The notes beneath the pieces were generated by a model, which was not told the DNA's origin, searched no databases, and worked only from the letters and a program-made list of their open reading frames with translations. From Epiperipatus broadwayi (Eukaryota; Onychophora; Udeonychophora; Euonychophora; Peripatidae): a DNA stretch of 64,000 nt. Positions 57,822 through 64,000 of this stretch are shown in pieces (position 1 is the first letter of the stretch; each line of letters starts with the position of its first letter). The position numbers and the translations under genes were made by a program. The stretch covers positions 33,917,979 through 33,981,978 of the forward strand of contig JAQFVV010006198.1 in assembly GCA_028023455.1 (NCBI GenBank), read 5' to 3'.

Positions 57822-58385
57822 CTATTCGATGCTGAGTTCTCTGAGCTGACTGAGTATTTGGATGACCCAGTGTTGCACCTCATACTTAGTAATTCTTTTT
57901 AAATGGGTAGCTTGACTAGCTATAGTCTCTGCTAGTTCTGCCTGAACTACCGCTATCTCAAAATCTAGATCCGGAATCATCAACATTTTTAGCCTCAAAT
58001 TGTGATCGTTTCTGCCACAAATAAAACAATCATGAAGTGCTTCATGCATGAAGTCTTTGAAAGTGCACTTCAAGGCTAATGTTCAGATTCTTGTTTCAAA
58101 CTCTCTAGCTGTTTCCCCCTGTTCTTGCATGCTGAGATTAAAATGGTATCTCTGGATTATTGTCATGGGTTTAGGGGGGAAATACTTTGTGAGAATTGTC
58201 AGCACTCTGTAAAAATCCTGCTCATCTGGGAATAGAGCCATAGATTGAGACTTGAGTATATTATACATCTGTGGACCTATAACAGTCATTAGAGTGGCTA
58301 ACTTTACCTCAGGTTTTTTAATCTGATTGGCCTGTAGGTAAAAAATCAAGCCCTCCTTATAATTTGACCAGCTCTCAGATTGCAT
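57822..58385 (-). pseudogene. Gypsy-type gag fragment
   Basis: 188 codons in one frame, interrupted by a single TGA (58083-58085). It starts MQSESWSNYKEGLIFYLQAN, with FPDEQDFYRVLTILTKYFPP and TAREFETRI before the stop. After the stop it continues CTFKDFMHEAL and LRLKMLMIPDLDFEIAV. This is the capsid-like Gag pattern also seen in the 8.0-kb element, but it is a different family. No knuckle, protease or pol follows. Confidence 0.65.
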
Positions 58386-58789
58386 TAGCCATATTTATTT
58401 ATTTATGGAGATAACACTCGTAATTATTTTTTATTTTATTCAGAGTTACCACTCTTAATTTTTTATTTTACAACTACGTTGTTGTAACTAACTCAACGAA
58501 GCTTTTAAACCACTAGGGCGAGCTCTTATCCTGTGTTGCGAGTAAAGCTCCCATGATTGGTTGTAGCTTCAAATTGACATGCCTTTACGTTTGCAGTCAA
58601 TTTTTATTCAACAGTTTTACACGGTTTTAAAAAATCACCATAATGGAATTACGGGGAATGTAATTTTTTCAAAAATAAAAAAATAAAAGCAAATATGCAA
58701 AACGTGCATATTTCTATAATGAGTTCAGCATAATTTTTCCAGCCGTGAGGGAAAATTTTTTTTTCTGACTGAGCCAGATCTGGTGTGTG

Positions 58790-58990
58790 TGGCTAAATTT
58801 ACAGGATCGGTTCCAAACCAACAGACAAATGATGACATTACTCAACAATTAATATGTATAATTTATTAGTGACAAAAATATACACACGTTAGTTAGTAAA
58901 ACATATAAATATCGTCTAAACAATTTAATGCTGAGGTAGTTGTGAAGAGTAATGGAACTCACTTCCAGCTATATAAGTAGCCTGCCTTGC
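58790..58990 (+). repeat. LTR-like arm, right (inverted)
   Basis: It matches 57540-57752 in inverted orientation over about 200 bp with scattered differences. Additional weaker similarity extends to AGACTCTTCTGGCTATG (about 59020). Confidence 0.6.
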
Positions 58991-61438
58991 AACAGCTTGC
59001 CTCATGTCGGCTCTAGTTCAGACTCTTCTGGCTATGCAGGCTTCGAGTCAGTTGCGGATGTAGCAGTTTCCAGTCCTTAGGAGAACCTGCCTCACTGTGT
59101 GAACATCGCGATAATGACTAAAGAAAATACTTTGCTGTTGGCAGAGGGTTTACTCGAGAGCACGTTCAGGTTGACAGAAGTAATTGCTCTCTGCCTTGCC
59201 TCCAAAAAGGCTGACTATTTAATGGATCGTGCCCTACCTTACTGGAAATACTCGGGATTATGTGCACGAATCCCAATGAAGCATTTATCCCCAATGGATA
59301 GCGACCAGGTGCTAGCCAATCAGACAAAGAATCTGGAATAGTCCCCTTCTAAAAGCAAGGTGGATATGACAACTTTGTTATTATTATTATTTTGCAATTC
59401 TTTTTTGGACAAATAAATATGTAATTTAATTTCTTATGGATTATTTTCTTCATTGCTTTTTTCCTCTAAAACGCTACCTGGTGGACAGATTATGAAACCT
59501 AAGATAGATTACATATCATAATACCAATATTCCTTCCATATTACTTGTGAAGATATGTGTGCAGTGTAAAAAAAATTATGAACATGTTTATTTTTTTGAT
59601 TACTGGTATCATAAACTATCAAAAAATGAAATGTCATTATACAACTTTTTTGTTTTATAATAATGATCACATTTTTTCAGCTTTATTGTTTTTCATGGCA
59701 TTTTAGTTTTATGGAAACATATATTTTATCTTAAATATCAAACAACAATTCAAATGATTTTCTCAGCTTACTAATAGCACTTGAACTACGAATAGTAATT
59801 TGTTCTATTTATTTTACTTCATAGCTGTAAAAGGCACTCGATAGTAATGTTATATCAAATCCTTAATTTCAGGAAAAAGCAGAATTCGCACCACTTATAC
59901 TATCCAATAACCTAAGATTCAAAAACACTGAACCCAAGCTAATTTTATTTATAGTTATATAAGCTTGATTCTAGACCAACAATTATATATTTTTCAGTTA
60001 TTCTGACAAAGATGATACATACATATTGCATGACTTTCTGTCCACCATTAACATCTGCATTACAAGCAGACAATATTATTTTATTCCAGAGCTAATCAAT
60101 TATCAATTTGACTAATTAGCTGATACTATCAATTGCTCAGGCACAATTATTCAAAATTTTCAACTGGTTCTTTGCTATTAAGACTTTAATAAGGACCAGA
60201 ATTATACTCCCACATACAACTTGAATATATAACAACACAAGCAGCCTTTCTTGAGATAGTTTCGATACTGCAAGGTGTTCACTAGATGTCTCAGTGCAAT
60301 CCTCTTCCACAATAAGGATAGCTGCTAATGGCTATGCCTATTGATTACTCAAATTTACAATGAAATAGTATTGCTTCTAGTGAAATATTTTATTTTGAAA
60401 CAATCTATAAAAGTTTATTACAATAGCCTTAATAAAAAAAAAAAAAAGTTACAGAGATATTCAATACAACCATTTGAATTACTTTTTTAATTTGACGAAG
60501 ATTATCATGGTATAATGAATACATTTTCTTTTATTCGCGAGTACTTCAAAAGATTTCTAAGTTCAGTAGCCCAACCTGCTGGATCACCGTCAGTAGTTTC
60601 AGTAAATCACAGTTTGGGGGAAAAAATTAAATGTAAATCAATAAATTTATAAAAATGAATTCATAAATTTCAGCATAATCATTAGTATACGCAGTGTCAT
60701 TGTTTCCGAAACTTGTGTATTAGGTCGACAATATAAAGCTATCACATTGAAAGTATTGCTTTACATTTCATAGTAAGATGGCAACCGCTCTACCAAGCCC
60801 TAAATGCTGCTTTCTTTACGTAATAAAATGGAAGAAAAAATTTTAGCGCGTGTGTGTGTGTGTGGTGTTGTATGTCAAAATTGGTTGAATATTCAATACG
60901 AACAAATCGTCAATTTATGAAATAATAAAAAGAAAAAAATTGTGCCAGTAACTGTCCTCTCGTTCTCTCACAATTATTGGCTTTTTTCATAATTATCTTA
61001 TTTTTATGTTTTAATGTGTGTAATTTTTAAATTAAATTGTATCACAGATATGTATCTACATTAAAAAAATATATAGGAATTGGTTTATTTGTGATTTCAA
61101 ACATCTGTATGAAGATGTGGGAACCAAATAGCTGCTAATACAGGTGAACTACTGTACATTTTAGTTAAAAACGTGAACTATTATTCCTCTAAAATCTGCT
61201 ACTGTTATGAGTAAATAAATCATTGAGTACAATAATGATCTCCATCTTTAATCTAGTCAAACTGTGTGAATGGAGTAATGTCAACACCAAATGATAATAA
61301 TAGAAGATTTCCATAATGCAGACTACAATAAATAAAGACAAGTGATAATTTTTATTAGCATTATCACTCAATAATCTTTTAATACGCAATACATACTTCA
61401 AAAAGTCATTATATGTATATATTTAACTTAATACTTAC

Positions 61439-61572
61439 TGTGCTTCCAGAGGTAACGGTTCTGACAATTTTTTTCCCCACATTAGTAACAGTGATTGTAG
61501 GATTTTCTACATTTGTGGTGCTGGAAACTGAATCCAGACCTAATCGATCAAACACTGAAGTCTTTTTTTTAA
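61439..61572 (-). CDS. C19orf47-like protein, first exon seen in this window
   Basis: 134 bases: two bases completing a codon from an upstream exon, then 44 codons starting KKKTSVFDRLGLDS and ending RTVTSGST. The acceptor is TTTTTAG at 61573; the donor is GTAAGT. VFDRLG after a basic stretch matches the first VFDRLG of the C19orf47 family. The 5' exons (with start codon and the family's SAM domain) are not in the window; I found no convincing exon in 61573-64000. Confidence 0.8.
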
Positions 61573-64000
61573 CTAAAAATAAATGTATTAAGAGGAAACT
61601 GTTAAAAATTCAACTTACTATATTTTCATTTAAGTGCATATTTACAGAAACAGCAAAATATTTATAAATGTTTGAAATCTTCAAAGTCAAAACTAAATAA
61701 ACATTATTTAAGCATCCATATCCGACACATTTATAAACATCATCAAAGTGAAAACTATTTAACGGTAAAATCTTAATCTTAAAAAGTATACTAGAATAAG
61801 AATTCGCCTTTTTATACATCTTTCTCAAAATCATTATGATCTTAATTTAAAAAAAAAAACAACGTAATTCTTAATAACAAAAAAAACACTAACCTGAGAC
61901 TAATTATTAAAAAAAAAAAGATAATCAAGATAAAACAATAAACAAGGTTTTGAAATAAATAAAAAAGACAATGACATATTAATTAACAGACATAACCTAA
62001 GAATCCCCATCCTCTTCCCAGATAGTCATCATCATCATCATTTTCAACCATTTTTGATCCACCGCAGGATGAAAGCCTCTCCAAGTTCAATCCATCTCCG
62101 ATATCTAGCCTCTCTTCTCCGCATCATCCCAGAACACTTTATTTTATCCATCCATCTCACATGCGGTCTCTTTCTAGATCTTCTGCAATCTCTTGGAATC
62201 CAGTTTAAGACTTCAGATACAGCAATAACCATTTAATGTAAATTACGGAGATAAATTCTTTAATAAAGTTTGATAAATAAAATCCTGACGTTTGTTTACA
62301 AACATTAAAATTTTTCACTCTTACGAATGAAAGTAAAAATAATAGTACAATTAAAAATGATTAATGTTCACATATGATTTTAGAACATTTGCATCATGCT
62401 CGCTAATATGGTATTACCAGAAGAGCAAAGTAATTCTTGATCTATAAGTAATGTAATAGCATCATTATCGGGAATTCCTAATTCCAATTTTTTTTATTAC
62501 AATCTTTTGCTACCAATAACCAAGTGGCATTATAACAATCCTTTTTCCAAAATATGGATTTCAGCTTATTTAGTTTTTTACATATCTTTAAAAAATAAAA
62601 CATATGCGAATAATATACATAGAAGGTAAATATATATATACAGAAAATGCCGTAGTTAGAGTGTGGCTCTTGAGCTCCCGAATTTGCCATTCTACCATTG
62701 CATTAATCCATGGCCGCATGTCATGACATTAACACAGCAAGGTATACTTGTTAAATAAGAAGATAAAATTCTGAACTACTACAACTGTTATAAATAAAAT
62801 TCAAATTGAAAACTCAATTTACATGATGAAATTTCTTTGCTGGAAGAATGATTTACATAGATGACAATCTAGACATGGATTATCCTGAGGCCCTAAATAT
62901 AAATATACAAAAGGCGATTCTTTTTTTCTTACTAAGATACTATACTTGGATTTCTTTGTATGATGAATGGGAACCGTACTCATTTCTCACATATATGCAA
63001 TCTCAAACTGATTACATTTCTGATAAAATATTGGCATCTTAGACAAAATTTATCAAAGATAAACAGAAGCATAAAATAGAATTGGAAAGCTTTATGCTAA
63101 TTTTAATATTACAAAAAAAAAAAAAAAAAAGATAAATAATTCATTTATCTAAGTCTTCAGATAAATTTAATTTAGCGATCCTGTGAATTATTATGTTTGG
63201 CAATAAAATATAGATTGAAATTTTACCAAACTGACCGGCTGTAATTTGAATGTTATATAATAATATTGTTTCTTCAAATTAACGCTATATAAATTAGGCA
63301 ATCACAATCAATATGTGATATATTTTCTAGGAAGTTTTAATTTCTTTAAAGTACTTTCATGTAATATCAATTTTAAACTGACAAAGAATATATTGAATTT
63401 GTAAGTTTTCACTTCTCAAAGTATACTGAAGTAGGAATTAATGTAGACAAAACTGAGGTCAGTAGGATGCTTAGACCCTAATAATAGCGTGACGATTTTC
63501 AGAAGTTTCCAATCTTGTCTTACCTGTAAATAAAAAGTAATTTTACAAAGCTATTTGGGAGGTAAGATATTTGCGCCCCCTAGTGCTATATTAAAAATTT
63601 AACAATTCCATTCAATTAGACTGAACGATTTTTTCTTCTTATTATTTGTTACATAGTTAAAAATTAATTCCGAAAACATATCTGGATTTCCCATTCTTTT
63701 ATTGCACTTAAATACACAGGGTTCTTGTTTATGCTATCTGGGTTCAAAAAGTTTGAACTTGTGATACTTAAAGCGTGGTCGCAACTGCAATTAAGACCGA
63801 CCCCGATTAAATTACCTATGCAGGTAAAAATAAGGTAGTCGCTCAGAAAAAACTTGAACTATTTCTTAAAAGTCTTTTAGGAAAAATACAAATTTTTCAC
63901 AGAGAAACTTTATTTCTAAAATAAATATAATTGTCTCCTTTTGTTAGAGCAGAAAAATATAACTCTAGTAAAATTATTATTATTTTGTTAGAAAAATTAT
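61573..64000 (-). other. Upstream intron of C19orf47-like gene, open to the right
   Basis: Apart from the LINE-A end at 62026-62235 it is AT-rich with no exon that I can support. A candidate splice-like CAG|GTAAGAC on the minus strand near 63527 is not backed by a good frame. Confidence 0.5.
62026..62235 (-). pseudogene. LINE-A 3' end
   Basis: The minus-strand frame contains VLNWIPRDCRRSRKRPHVRW then EARYRRWIELGE, matching the C-terminus of the 55.2-kb copy past its stop. It ends at TGATGATGATG (ATCATCATC on the plus strand, 62026-62040). Confidence 0.75.

Larger units (their letters stand above)
52319..61438 (-). other. Intron of C19orf47-like gene
   Basis: A 9.1-kb phase-0 intron with a canonical donor ACA|GTAAGT. 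Contents are listed separately. From 56150 to 57500 and 59350 to 61430 nothing is recognised beyond AT-rich sequence and a TG microsatellite at about 60848-60862. Confidence 0.8.

Noticed and set aside
59099-59341. 80-residue plus-strand frame with coding-like composition
   Set aside because: It begins at a non-ATG codon (first ATG at about 59114), has no recognisable domain and lies just beyond an LTR-like arm. It is probably part of the same retroelement debris.
63460-63600. Possible upstream exon of the C19orf47-like gene
   Set aside because: A CAG|GTAAGAC string on the minus strand looks splice-like, but neither side has a frame resembling the family and the phase cannot be satisfied.

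Overview
This window looks like invertebrate animal chromosomal DNA. It is very AT-rich, has spliceosomal introns of 6 to 9 kb, and is crowded with LINEs, tRNA-derived SINEs, Gypsy-type LTR elements and palindromic (foldback) repeats. I cannot assign a phylum from sequence alone. The element types seen (Gypsy with tRNA-Ser-like priming, RTE-like LINEs with TGA-repeat tails, tRNA-headed SINEs) occur in arthropods, molluscs and cnidarians alike. There is no bacterial-style gene organisation, no CRISPR array and no intact rRNA or tRNA gene.

One host gene is supported. It lies on the minus strand over the right 26 kb. Four coding exons (61439-61572, 52277-52318, 45771-45987, 38134-38588) join with matching phases and GT/AG sites into about 281 C-terminal residues ending at a TAA-type stop region at 38134. 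The product resembles the uncharacterised metazoan C19orf47 family. It carries repeated RLG motifs, the family's LQYxGVLK block and a basic serine-rich stretch. The 5' exons lie beyond the right edge.

Left part (0-38 kb): gene-poor repeat territory. The most complete element is a Gypsy retrotransposon on the minus strand (LTRs 3213-3786 and 8107-8681, GGTTT target duplication). Its single gag-protease-RT-RNase H-integrase frame is broken only by two in-frame TGA codons. Around it lie palindromic tRNA-headed SINEs (9.1 and 10.1 kb), a tRNA-Lys-like SINE (10.6 kb), a decayed Gypsy copy with a CCHC knuckle (14.8-16.6 kb), several foldback families, two LINE families and a probable BEL/Pao scrap (35.7 kb).

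Right part (38-64 kb): the introns of the C19orf47-like gene hold a hAT-like element (39.2-40.2 kb), a SINE with target duplication (41.7 kb), a tRNA-Asp-derived fragment (42.9 kb), a 569-bp unit bounded by identical 103-bp direct repeats (44.4-45.0 kb), LINE 3' ends (48.3, 55.2 and 62.0 kb), a 1.7-kb element with terminal inverted repeats around a minisatellite (52.7-54.4 kb), and a gag fragment between inverted LTR-like arms (57.5-59.0 kb).

The most unusual features are the abundance and nesting of palindromic elements, the head-to-head tRNA-like SINE dimers with 14-17 bp target duplications, and the fact that every stop interrupting the better-preserved Gypsy frames is TGA. Positions of repeat edges were set by eye and may be off by several bases.
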